Of a stretch of DNA of 64,000 nucleotides, positions 42,343-50,828 are shown one piece after another (position 1 is the first letter of the stretch; every line of letters starts with the position of its first letter). The translations under genes and the position numbers were made by a program. The stretch comes from Desulfitobacterium sp038181555. Lineage in GTDB: Bacteria; Bacillota; Desulfitobacteriia; Desulfitobacteriales; Desulfitobacteriaceae. The notes under the pieces were generated by a model. That model was given only the letters and a program-made list of their open reading frames with translations. It did no database searches and was not told where the DNA came from. The stretch is from positions 1-64,000 of the forward strand of contig NZ_JBBWUA010000004.1 in the NCBI RefSeq assembly GCF_038181555.1. Direction: 5' to 3'.

Positions 42343-42700
42343 ACTGATTCTTTTGGGACATGGGAGTCGTCGAAAAGAGGCGAATCAGGGATTGATAGAG
42401 GTCGCTCATAAAGTGAGCGATATTTTAGGACAAGAAGTAACTCCGGTCTTTATGGCCCATCAAGCCCCTAGCTTACCAGAAGGTGTATTGGCAAAGATCC
42501 AAGAGGGTGCCAAGAAGGTTATCATTATGCCACTCTTTTTATTTCGAGGAGTGCATGTTACCGTGGATGTCCACCAAGAGGTTCGCGAGATTATGGAAAA
42601 ACATCCTGAGGTCGAGATAGTATTTACCAATGAGCTAGGAGCTGATGATGTTATTGCCCAGTTAGCAAGCCTGAGAATTAGGGAGGCATTAGGGGCATGA
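42332..42700 (+). CDS. cbiX: Small sirohydrochlorin cobaltochelatase CbiX
   Basis: A 122-residue chelatase of the short CbiX type that inserts cobalt into sirohydrochlorin at the start of the pathway. LILLGHGSRRKEAN holds the first catalytic His, and the second lies in LFLFRGVHVTVDV. A TTG start inside the end of cbiJ, at LNTELILLGHG, is chosen because the region before it is in cbiJ and has no family similarity. The short form acts as a dimer in archaea; presence of a single gene agrees. Confidence 0.9.
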   Translation: MNTELILLGHGSRRKEANQGLIEVAHKVSDILGQEVTPVFMAHQAPSLPEGVLAKIQEGAKKVIIMPLFLFRGVHVTVDVHQEVREIMEKHPEVEIVFTNELGADDVIAQLASLRIREALGA

Positions 42701-43335
42701 AGGGATTTATAACGGATCCACATCAGATTGAACGAGAAAGCATGCGGATCATTCAGGGGTATTTACAACTGGATTGGACTGAGCAGGAGCTGAAGATCGT
42801 GGAGCGCTGTATCCATACCAGCGGCGACCCTACTTTGGAACCAGCTATCCGTATTCATCCCCAGGCCATTGAAGCAGGGCTTGAGGCCTTAAAGCGAGGG
42901 GCCACGGTCATTACCGATGTGGAAATGGTCAGAGCAGGAATTGCTAAGAAACAATTAGCCGAGCTGGGAGGCGTGGTAGAGTGCTTTCTCAGTGATCCTC
43001 AAGTGGCGGCTCAGGCGGCTGAATGGGGGATTACTCGCTCCATGGCCGCTTTGCGCTTGAACAAAGAGCGGTTAAAAGGATCCATTGTGGCCATTGGTAA
43101 CGCGCCCACTGCCTTGCTGGAAGTTTTGGAACTTGCCAAAGATCTCCAGACACGACCGGCTTTGATCGTGGGTATACCGGTGGGCTTTGTGGGTGCTAAG
43201 GAATCCAAGGAGCTTCTTTGGGAGGAGCATCAAGAATTCCCCTCCATTACTATCCTAGGGAATCGCGGGGGAAGTCCCTTAGCGGCAACCTGTGTCAATG
43301 CATTGATTTACTTAGCGGTAAAACGCGAAATCTAA
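42697..43335 (+). CDS. cbiC: Cobalt-precorrin-8 methylmutase CbiC
   Basis: A 212-residue isomerase that moves the C11 methyl to C12 to give cobyrinate. The catalytic His40 is in VERCIHTSGDPTLEPA, and PTALLEVLELAKD, VGIPVGFVGAKESKE and NRGGSPLAATCVNALI are family segments. It overlaps the cbiX stop by four bases. Confidence 0.95.
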   Translation: MKGFITDPHQIERESMRIIQGYLQLDWTEQELKIVERCIHTSGDPTLEPAIRIHPQAIEAGLEALKRGATVITDVEMVRAGIAKKQLAELGGVVECFLSDPQVAAQAAEWGITRSMAALRLNKERLKGSIVAIGNAPTALLEVLELAKDLQTRPALIVGIPVGFVGAKESKELLWEEHQEFPSITILGNRGGSPLAATCVNALIYLAVKREI

Positions 43336-43406
43336 AGCAATGAGATGATCATCCTGAACCCAGTGGAGGATCTTCCAAGATGAAAGTATCAACCGGAGGT
43401 GAAAAG

Positions 43407-44987
43407 ATGAGCGGAGATAAAACATCCAAAACTGCGAAGCAGGGGAGTATGCAGACTGCAAGGCTGATGATTCAGGGGACATCATCTAATGTAGGAAAAA
43501 GTGTCTTGGCAGCTGCCTTTTGTCGGATTTTCTATCAAGAAGGGTATCAGGTAGCTCCCTTTAAGGCGCAAAATATGGCCTTAAACTCCTTTATTACGCG
43601 ATCAGGGGGAGAGATGGGCAGAGCCCAGGTTGTCCAGGCACAAGCTGCGGGCTTAGAGCCTGATGTGCGGATGAATCCGGTGTTGTTAAAGCCTACGGGG
43701 CATACTGGCTCCCAAGTGATTATCCTCGGTAAATCTCAGGGAACACTTTCCGCCCTTAAGTATCACGGTGAGTATCAAAGAAGAACGTGGCCGATTGTAG
43801 AAAAGGCTCTTCATGAGCTTCTTGAAGAAAACGAGATCGTGGTCATCGAAGGGGCGGGGAGCCCTGCCGAAGTCAACCTCAAGCAAAATGATATCGTCAA
43901 TATGCGCGTGGCGATGGAAGCCCAAGCCCCTGTGCTATTGGTAGCAGATATTGATCGGGGGGGAGCTTTGGCATCCGTTGTGGGTACTCTGGAGCTTCTG
44001 GAGCCGGAAGAGCGCCAATTGGTTAAAGGGATCGTGATGAATAAATTCAGGGGGGATATAAAGCTCTTGCAGCCTGCTCTGGATTTTCTCGAAGAAAGAA
44101 CAGGAATTCCCGTGGTGGGAGTCGTCCCCTTCTATGATCAATTTAAAATACCAGAGGAAGACTCGGTAGTTCTGGAAGAGCAATATAGCAAACACCACAA
44201 GGAGAAAAGCCGGGCAGACACCTTGGATGTAGTCGTGATTCGCCTTCCGTATTTGTCGAACTTTACGGATTTTGATCCTTTTGAGGATGAACCTGATGTC
44301 AATCTGCGCTATGTGAGAGAAGTTGCAGAAGTTGGTCAGCCAGATTGTGTGATTCTCCCAGGGAGCAAAAATACCTTATCCGATCTGCGTTTTGTGTGGG
44401 ATAGTGGTTTGGGGGAGAAAATTCTCGAGCTCTGGCAAGAAAACGTACCTATTATTGGCATCTGTGGGGGCTATCAAATGCTTGGCAAGGTGGTTCGTGA
44501 TCCCCTCGGTACGGAATCAGATCTAGTGGAAATGAACGGGCTAGGCATTCTGCCCATGGAGACGGAATTTGCCTTCGATAAACATACGGTACAAAGTCAA
44601 GGCAAGGTCATAGGAACAGAATTGTTCTTCCAGCGTTGTCAAGGGACAGAAATAACAGGCTATGAAATCCATATGGGTCGTTCCCGTGGGGAGGGGCAAC
44701 CACTCTTTGCGATCGAAGCCCAAGAAGAGACCTATGGGGATGGCTTACTCGTAGGTAGTGCTTTTGGTACCTATCTCCACGGCATATTTGATAATGACCC
44801 ACTGCGGACCGCCTTTTTAGAATGGCTTTGGGAGAGAAGAGGAATACAGCGACCTGTAGGCAAAACTACGTCACAGGCGGCTATTCGTGAACAAGCCTTT
44901 AATGAATTGGCTGAGTGGGTAAGAAATAGCATGGACATGGAAAAAGTTCGTTCCATCATGGGCCTGCAAAAGGGATCATGGTCATGA
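43407..44987 (+). CDS. cbiP: Cobyric acid synthase CbiP/CobQ
   Basis: A 526-residue amidotransferase that converts four carboxyls of adenosylcobyrinate a,c-diamide to amides using glutamine. N-terminal P-loop-type domain GTSSNVGKSVLAAAFCRIF; C-terminal class I glutaminase with nucleophile Cys in IIGICGGYQMLG. The length is typical (about 500). GGAGG eight bases before the chosen ATG decides the start over one nine codons upstream. It overlaps cbiB. Confidence 0.95.
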   Translation: MSGDKTSKTAKQGSMQTARLMIQGTSSNVGKSVLAAAFCRIFYQEGYQVAPFKAQNMALNSFITRSGGEMGRAQVVQAQAAGLEPDVRMNPVLLKPTGHTGSQVIILGKSQGTLSALKYHGEYQRRTWPIVEKALHELLEENEIVVIEGAGSPAEVNLKQNDIVNMRVAMEAQAPVLLVADIDRGGALASVVGTLELLEPEERQLVKGIVMNKFRGDIKLLQPALDFLEERTGIPVVGVVPFYDQFKIPEEDSVVLEEQYSKHHKEKSRADTLDVVVIRLPYLSNFTDFDPFEDEPDVNLRYVREVAEVGQPDCVILPGSKNTLSDLRFVWDSGLGEKILELWQENVPIIGICGGYQMLGKVVRDPLGTESDLVEMNGLGILPMETEFAFDKHTVQSQGKVIGTELFFQRCQGTEITGYEIHMGRSRGEGQPLFAIEAQEETYGDGLLVGSAFGTYLHGIFDNDPLRTAFLEWLWERRGIQRPVGKTTSQAAIREQAFNELAEWVRNSMDMEKVRSIMGLQKGSWS

Positions 44988-45952
44988 TGTTTATACTGAA
45001 CCCGATATCGATTGGTTTAGGATTCCTATGGGATCAAATTGTTGGGGATCCGCCCAAATGGCCCCATCCAGTTATTTTCATGGGAAAAGTTATTAGCTTG
45101 TATGAGGGACGCTTTAATCAGGGCACTCCCCGACAGCGCCGCCTCAAGGGTGCCCTTTTAACTCTAATATTAGGGACAGGGAGCTTCGCCTTGACTGCAG
45201 GGTTAATCGGTATTGCTCATGAGATCTCTGTGATTTTCGGCCTGATCATCGAGGCGCTTCTCATCGGCTCCGCCTTGGCTGGAAAATCCCTTCTCGAAGC
45301 TGGAAGTCGAGTACTTCAACCGTTAAAGGAAGGAAATTTGGAGGCGGCTAGAAAAAGCTTAAGTTGGTTTGTCAGTAGGGATACTACGAACTTATCAGAA
45401 GGGGAAATCGCTAGAGGTACCATCGAGACCTTGGCTGAGAATTTTGTTGATGGCATTCTCTCGCCGCTGTTTTATCTACTCATCGGTGGCGCTCCTTTGG
45501 CCATGGCATTTAAGGCTGTCAGCACCCTAGATTCGATGATTGGTTATCGCAATGAGCGTTATGAGGACTTCGGTTGGTTTGCCGCACGTACCGATGATTG
45601 GGCTAATTATCTGCCGGCACGGCTCTCTGTCATCATTCTTGGCTTAGCGGGATGGTTCTATAGATTCCCAGTTCGAAAGGCTTTTAAGATCTGGCGTCGA
45701 GATGCCAAAGCTCATCCCAGCCCTAACGGGGGTAATCCCGAAAGTATGGTAGCAGGATTGCTGGAAATCCAATTAGGCGGGAATAACATCTATCACGGAA
45801 AAATTCACCACCGAGCTGAAATGGGAGATCCCCTTCATGAATTGTCTTGGCAGGATATTGAGCAGTGCCAGAAACTAGTTCGGCTGGGGACCTGGATTAG
45901 TTTTCTGCTAATATTTGGAGTTACGTGTTTACTTTTTGCTAACCGCCACTAA
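44978..45952 (+). CDS. cbiB: Adenosylcobinamide-phosphate synthase CbiB
   Basis: A 324-residue membrane protein that attaches aminopropanol phosphate to adenosylcobyric acid. WDQIVGDPPKWPHPVIFMGK, LSWFVSRDTTNLSEGEIARG, TLAENFVDGILSPLFYLLIG and DAKAHPSPNGGNPES are diagnostic. It overlaps cbiP by ten bases; ATG 44984 is an alternative start. The aminopropanol phosphate would be supplied by pduX and cobD at the end of this locus. Confidence 0.94.
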   Translation: MVMMFILNPISIGLGFLWDQIVGDPPKWPHPVIFMGKVISLYEGRFNQGTPRQRRLKGALLTLILGTGSFALTAGLIGIAHEISVIFGLIIEALLIGSALAGKSLLEAGSRVLQPLKEGNLEAARKSLSWFVSRDTTNLSEGEIARGTIETLAENFVDGILSPLFYLLIGGAPLAMAFKAVSTLDSMIGYRNERYEDFGWFAARTDDWANYLPARLSVIILGLAGWFYRFPVRKAFKIWRRDAKAHPSPNGGNPESMVAGLLEIQLGGNNIYHGKIHHRAEMGDPLHELSWQDIEQCQKLVRLGTWISFLLIFGVTCLLFANRH

Positions 45953-46030
45953 GTTCTCTGCATCTAAAGGATGAGATGAGTGGATCAAGGCCTAAATTAC
46001 GGTTTCTTACAGGACCTACCCAAGGATTTT

Positions 46031-46215
46031 GATTTGCAATAGTGAGCGACTTCTAAGCGAGCAGGATGCCAAACTTCGTGAAAAACTAGTAGCGGAGACG
46101 GGTTGGAAACAGGATGTTTCCACCCAGCCACTGAGCAGGAGCGAATTGGCTGGGTACCCGACGGAGCGAAGAGCTTGAGCGAATAGTTTGGCACCGCGTA
46201 GCTTACTTAGCGAAC
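46031..46215. other. Structured intergenic element between cbiB and cbiA
   Basis: The 319-base gap holds no gene but several nested pairings: GCCAAACT (46068-46075) with AGTTTGGC (46185-46192); inside it GGAAAC/GTTTCC (46105-46121) and ACCCAGCC/GGCTGGGT (46122-46155), and the palindrome GGGTACCC (46152-46159). GAGCGAA occurs three times (46139, 46164, 46177). The outer pair closing a multi-branch fold suggests a structured RNA or a palindromic mobile repeat. It is not a cobalamin riboswitch: no B12 box is present. Class unknown. Confidence 0.6.
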
Positions 46216-46271
46216 GATGTAATCAAAATCCTGGAGATTGTATGACTCGAAAGAAAAAGAGGTGAAGACGA

Positions 46272-47753
46272 ATGCCCCATCACATGCCCCCACGCATCCT
46301 TATCGCCGGAACCCACAGTGGGGTAGGCAAAACAACCATCGCCACAGGGATCATGGCAGCCTTGGCCAAGAAGGGTCTTCCCGTTCAACCCTATAAGGTG
46401 GGTCCGGATTATATCGATCCTAGTTATCATACCTTGGCTACGGGCCGTCCGTCGCGGAACTTAGATCGCTGGATGCTCAGGGAAGAGCTGCTCCCCGTTT
46501 TTTTGAAGAGTTCGCTAGATTACTGGGTGGTCATCGAAGGAGTCATGGGGCTATTTGATGGGGTATCCGGAACAAAAGGGTATGGGAGCAGTGCAGATAT
46601 TGCCAGACTCCTCAACACACCAGTGGTTTTGATTGTGGACGCAGGTAATTTATCACGCAGTGTAGCAGCTATGGTTCATGGTTTTTCTACATTTGATCCG
46701 GATTTAAGGATCGCTGGAGTCATCCTCAATCGAGTGAAATCTCCGGCCCAAGAAAAAATATTACGCGAAGCTTTAAAAGAAATTGAGATGCCGATTCTCG
46801 GGGTGCTACCGAAAGAAGAAAGGATTAGTCTGCCTGAAAGGCACCTCGGGTTAGTCCCTTCCCAAGAAAAAGCTTTTCGGGAGGATTTTTTTGAGGGATT
46901 AATCGATATTGTTACACGTACGATTGACCTTGATGCGATTCAAGGGATTATGCTGAATACAACACAAAATGACGAAGAATATAAACAAAGGATGGCATTA
47001 TTTTTCGAAAAGTTATCTGAAAAGCCATCTGTAGATAATATAGAAAATGAGTCTATTAAGCTCACAGTCCAGGACAAAGAATCAAGTAAGGGTGATCAAA
47101 AAGACAAAAAAGATTTATTACAGTTAGGAGTCGCTTGGGACGAAGCCTTTTCCTTTTATTATCAAGATGCCTTGGATACTGCGGAATGCTTGGGCTTTAC
47201 GGTTATCCCCTTTAGCCCTCTATGGGATCAGACATTACCGGAGGGGTTGGATGGGCTTTTCTTTGGTGGAGGATTTCCTGAGCTACACTTGGAGAGACTT
47301 AGCCAGAATCTAAGATTTCTAGAATCCTTGAGAGAGTTTCACCGTTCGGGGAAAACTATCTATGGCGAGTGCGGGGGATATATGTACCTCGGTCAACAGA
47401 TAACAGACTTTGACGGAAGAACCTACCCTATGGCTGGTCTTATTCCGATTAGAGCAGAGATGACTCGGAAGCTGAGAGGGATGGGCTACAGGGAAGGGGT
47501 TTTTCAGCAGGACAGTTTTTTAGGTGGAGCAGGAAGTAGGGTCTATGGTCATGAATTTCACTATTCCCAAGTAGGCTACATGGATGAAGGGAATAGTATG
47601 TCTTCCGCCTTTGAGCTCCTAAAGGGAGGAGAATCTTTGCGGCTTGATGGTTATGCACGGGATAATATCGTCGCTTCCTATCTCCATCTCAACTTTGCAG
47701 GACATCCTGAACTTTTGCGACACTGGGCAGAGCATATGCGGCAAGGGGAATAA
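46272..47753 (+). CDS. cbiA: Cobyrinic acid a,c-diamide synthase CbiA
   Basis: A 493-residue amidotransferase that amidates the a and c carboxyls of cobyrinate. ATP site GTHSGVGKTTIATGIMAAL, substrate region YKVGPDYIDPSYH, glutaminase Cys in IYGECGGYMYLG and FHYSQVG near the end are family features. A Lys/Glu/Asp-rich stretch around residues 245-285 joins the two halves and is longer than usual. GAGGTGAAG precedes the ATG. Confidence 0.94.
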   Translation: MPHHMPPRILIAGTHSGVGKTTIATGIMAALAKKGLPVQPYKVGPDYIDPSYHTLATGRPSRNLDRWMLREELLPVFLKSSLDYWVVIEGVMGLFDGVSGTKGYGSSADIARLLNTPVVLIVDAGNLSRSVAAMVHGFSTFDPDLRIAGVILNRVKSPAQEKILREALKEIEMPILGVLPKEERISLPERHLGLVPSQEKAFREDFFEGLIDIVTRTIDLDAIQGIMLNTTQNDEEYKQRMALFFEKLSEKPSVDNIENESIKLTVQDKESSKGDQKDKKDLLQLGVAWDEAFSFYYQDALDTAECLGFTVIPFSPLWDQTLPEGLDGLFFGGGFPELHLERLSQNLRFLESLREFHRSGKTIYGECGGYMYLGQQITDFDGRTYPMAGLIPIRAEMTRKLRGMGYREGVFQQDSFLGGAGSRVYGHEFHYSQVGYMDEGNSMSSAFELLKGGESLRLDGYARDNIVASYLHLNFAGHPELLRHWAEHMRQGE

Positions 47754-47755
47754 AC

Positions 47756-48316
47756 ATGATTCGAGTGTATACGGGAAAAGGAAAAGGGAAAACCACTTCA
47801 GCCTTAGGCGAAGCCCTTATAGCCAGGGGGCGGGGCGTTGAAGTGCTGATGATACAGTTTCTAAAGGGAAGTACTTATATGGGAGAACTCTATGGCTTGG
47901 GTCGTCTAGGTGTACCTATCATTCAGTTTGGGGTAGGGTGTCGCTGGTCGGCCATGATCCGCACGGGTTTACGTCATTGTACGGGATGTGGGGAATGCTT
48001 CCGTCAGAATCGGGACCCTGATGTCGCTTTACCCCTTGTATTTCAAGGAGTTGAGTATCTTAAAGAGCAGATTAGAAATCCTCATCTAGGCTTGATCATT
48101 CTTGATGAAGTAAGCCACGCCTTAAATAAAGGGTTTTTAGAAATAGAAGTACTGATAGAAATAATGGGTCAACGCCCAGACGATTTGGATTGGATATTGA
48201 CGGGGAGAGATATGCCCACAGAACTAATTATTGTTGTGGATGAATGGTGGGAACTCCAACCGGAAAAACATCCTTTCCAAGCAGGAATACGTAGCCGGAG
48301 GGGGATTGAATACTGA
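47756..48316 (+). CDS. cobA: Corrinoid adenosyltransferase CobA/CobO
   Basis: A 186-residue P-loop enzyme that adds the adenosyl group to cob(I)yrinate. GKGKGKTTSALGEAL is the inverted P-loop; LIILDEVSHALNKGF and ILTGRDMPTEL follow as in CobA/BtuR. Unlike the usual sequence it carries a cysteine-rich insertion HCTGCGECF near residue 75. It starts two bases after cbiA and its stop overlaps pduX. Confidence 0.93.
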   Translation: MIRVYTGKGKGKTTSALGEALIARGRGVEVLMIQFLKGSTYMGELYGLGRLGVPIIQFGVGCRWSAMIRTGLRHCTGCGECFRQNRDPDVALPLVFQGVEYLKEQIRNPHLGLIILDEVSHALNKGFLEIEVLIEIMGQRPDDLDWILTGRDMPTELIIVVDEWWELQPEKHPFQAGIRSRRGIEY

Positions 48317-49293
48317 TGAAAGGGATAACCGGTTGGGCAAGATGTCCGGGATCCTGTGGCGAATGGATTCAAGGGACAAAGGAAGGCATTCCCTTTTTAA
48401 TCGGTTGTCCTATAAACCGGTTTGTGGAAGCGAGGGCGGAGATTCTTTTTAGTGATCCTCAAGCTATCGAAGAGGACTCCTTGGCACAGAGAGGGAGTGG
48501 CTGGCTATGGAAGCTTCCCGAGGGTAAGGAGAAGACGCATCAGGCCCTGCAAAGGTTTGCGAGAGAATATACCAAAAAGCTTCACCTATCCCCAAGTGTA
48601 GTCGAGATTCAGATGGAATCCCAATTACAAGTCGGTAAAGGCATGGCCAGCTCGACAGCGGATATGGTAGCGGCGGTAGGTGCTATAGCCCATGCCTTAG
48701 GGACTTCCTTGGCATCGGAGGAAATGGCAAATTTGGTCTTGGCGATTGAACCTAGCGATCCAGTTATGTTTCGTGGTGTTACTGAATTTGCCCATCGGGA
48801 CGGCGCTTTTATGAGATATCTTGGGCCGAGAGTTGAGGCTCACTTGCTGATGCTGGATGGGGGAGGAGTTCTTGATACTCAGGCTTTCAATGCAGGAGGA
48901 GAACTACCGGGTCATTATCGCAGGAATGAGCGAGAAATAGGCAATGCGTTAACACTATTCTATAAAGGCCTGGCTCAAAACGATTTAGAAAAGATTGCCA
49001 GAGCCGGCACGATCAGTGCTCGCTGCAACCAAGAGATTAATCCCAAGCCGTTTTTTGAAGAGTTTCTTGCCTGGGTGACAGCGATGGGAGGGCTTGGCGT
49101 CATCACCGCCCATAGTGGAACACTGTTAGCGGGTGTTTTTCCGATACAGCTTCTTCAGGCAGAACGAAATAGAATTCTTAGAGAAAGTCACCAGCGTTTT
49201 TACCCTAATAGAGTTGAGTGGATTGAGACCTGTGATGGTGGTCTGGAAGGGGGGATTGCAGATGCACGGCGGCAATCTATTAGAAGCTGCTGA
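48316..49293 (+). CDS. pduX: PduX-like L-threonine kinase (GHMP family)
   Basis: A 325-residue GHMP kinase. N-terminal CPGSCGEWIQGTKEGIPFLI, ATP loop VGKGMASSTADMVAAVGA and GVITAHSGTLLAGVFP match PduX, which makes L-threonine phosphate for the aminopropanol arm of B12. Location in a cobalamin locus directly before cobD agrees. In enterics pduX lies in the pdu operon instead. Its start shares a base with the cobA stop; its end overlaps cobD. Confidence 0.9.
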   Translation: MKGITGWARCPGSCGEWIQGTKEGIPFLIGCPINRFVEARAEILFSDPQAIEEDSLAQRGSGWLWKLPEGKEKTHQALQRFAREYTKKLHLSPSVVEIQMESQLQVGKGMASSTADMVAAVGAIAHALGTSLASEEMANLVLAIEPSDPVMFRGVTEFAHRDGAFMRYLGPRVEAHLLMLDGGGVLDTQAFNAGGELPGHYRRNEREIGNALTLFYKGLAQNDLEKIARAGTISARCNQEINPKPFFEEFLAWVTAMGGLGVITAHSGTLLAGVFPIQLLQAERNRILRESHQRFYPNRVEWIETCDGGLEGGIADARRQSIRSC

Positions 49294-50398
49294 GGAGTAT
49301 GGAAGAGATAGCTTTATTGACTTATCTGCTAATATCAATGTCTTTGGTCCTCCTGAGGCAGTCTGGAGGGCAATTGAGCGATCGCTTAAAACGATTGCTA
49401 ATTACCCTGACCCGGAATATCGACGTCTCCGGCGGAACATGGCTCAACGTTACTCTTTATCAGAAAAAGAAATTCTGCTGGGGAATGGGGCAGGGGAGCT
49501 GATATTTACGCTTTTGCACGCATTAAAGCCTAGCAAAGTGCTGATTCCTGAACCGGCCTTTAGCGAATATGGGCGGGCTTCACGTGCCTGCGGGGCAGAG
49601 GTGAACAAGCTCATCCTCGACGTTGAAGGATGGAATTCACTGGATCTTGAGCTTGTTGGTACCCTAAGGATCTGGGAAAAGGCAATAGCTGAAAATGACC
49701 TGATTTTTATCAATTCTCCCCATAATCCAACAGGTAGCTCTTTAAAAAGAGAACAATTTGAGAGGCTGATTTCCTTAGCCCATAAATATAAAACTTGGGT
49801 TGTTCTTGATGAATCCTTTGTTGACTTTCTGGAGGATGAAATTCGCTGGTCCGGAAAGGAATATTTGCGCGACTTTCCAAACCTGCTGGTGTTATATTCC
49901 TTAACCAAGTTTTATTCTATACCGGGACTCCGTCTTGGCTCCATCTTTGCTGCTCCGAGCCTCCTCGACCGACTGAAGGAGCAGAGAGACCCATGGGCTG
50001 TAAATGGCTTGGCCGAAGAAGCAGGAATAGCAGCCTTGGCAGATGAGGGTTATGGTGAGCAAGTCAGGAGACGTCTAGGCGATAGCAAGAACTATTTTTA
50101 TAATGAGTTTCAGAGCAGGTTGATGGAAGGAAAGTTATCAGGCATTAAGATCTATCCGAGTACTGTAAATTTTGCTTTGATCGAAATCCTCAGCTCGGAA
50201 GGTGCCAAAGACAGTTTAGGGATAAAGAGTAGGAAACAGGAAATCATTCAAAGGCTTGGGTTTAGGGGAATACTTGTAAGAGACTGTGATAATTTTCAAG
50301 GCCTTAGTGGTGAGTTTATCCGTGTGGCCATTAAAGAACGAGAAAGTATGAAGGCACTTTTAGAGGGACTCCAAGAATTTGACAACATAGTGCTCTAA
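49262..50398 (+). CDS. cobD: L-threonine-O-3-phosphate decarboxylase CobD
   Basis: A 378-residue PLP enzyme of the aminotransferase I/II fold that decarboxylates threonine phosphate to aminopropanol phosphate. MHGGNLLEAAEEYG at the N-terminus, ANINVFGPP, NSPHNPTGSSL and the PLP lysine in SLTKFYSIPGLRLG are visible. The ATG preceded by GGGGGG is used; it lies inside the last 32 bases of pduX. This is the last gene of the cobalamin locus. Confidence 0.93.
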   Translation: MHGGNLLEAAEEYGRDSFIDLSANINVFGPPEAVWRAIERSLKTIANYPDPEYRRLRRNMAQRYSLSEKEILLGNGAGELIFTLLHALKPSKVLIPEPAFSEYGRASRACGAEVNKLILDVEGWNSLDLELVGTLRIWEKAIAENDLIFINSPHNPTGSSLKREQFERLISLAHKYKTWVVLDESFVDFLEDEIRWSGKEYLRDFPNLLVLYSLTKFYSIPGLRLGSIFAAPSLLDRLKEQRDPWAVNGLAEEAGIAALADEGYGEQVRRRLGDSKNYFYNEFQSRLMEGKLSGIKIYPSTVNFALIEILSSEGAKDSLGIKSRKQEIIQRLGFRGILVRDCDNFQGLSGEFIRVAIKERESMKALLEGLQEFDNIVL

Positions 50399-50507
50399 AA
50401 TAAAAAATTCTCCGTTTATGCTGAATGCTTGTCACCGTCTACCTACTGCAGCATAGAATAGACTAGACAAGCAAACAAAAAGCAGTCTAAAAGGGGAGTG
50501 GAAGGTT

Positions 50508-50597
50508 ATGTCTTCAGGCAATATTGGAGCTGTTATTGTGAGTAGCTTTATTCTAGCCCTGATTGTATTTATTTTGGCTATTCTGCTATTTGCTTAA
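50508..50597 (+). CDS. 29-residue single-helix membrane peptide
   Basis: A small open frame with ATG preceded by AGGGGAGTGGAAGG. The peptide has a polar start (MSSGNIGAV) and one membrane helix (SSFILALIVFILAILLFA). It resembles YjcZ-type sporulation miniproteins in its hydrophobic tail. It could instead be a CydX/CydS-like helper of the cytochrome bd that follows 230 bases later. Neither role can be decided here. The gaps on both sides (50399-50507 and 50598-50828) show no other gene. Confidence 0.55.
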   Translation: MSSGNIGAVIVSSFILALIVFILAILLFA

Positions 50598-50828
50598 ACG
50601 TTGAGGGGTTTCTTAAAAGAGATTACTATGAAAAGACGTGGGTATACAGGCGGCTGGTGCAAACGTATCGACTCAACTCGATTAGTATAGTATCAGTCGC
50701 CTTTCTTTATAAAATATAATAAATATTTCACGAAAATGTAGACTAATAAATTACTTAGACTTATAATAAGTATAAAGAAGTGGTGGGTTATATTAAACTA
50801 TATAAGAAAGAGATGGGAGGAAACAAAG

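Noticed and set aside
46031..46215. Second cobalamin riboswitch before cbiA
   Set aside because: No B12 box or GCGGTCCCGCCACTG-type core, unlike the clear one at 36589.
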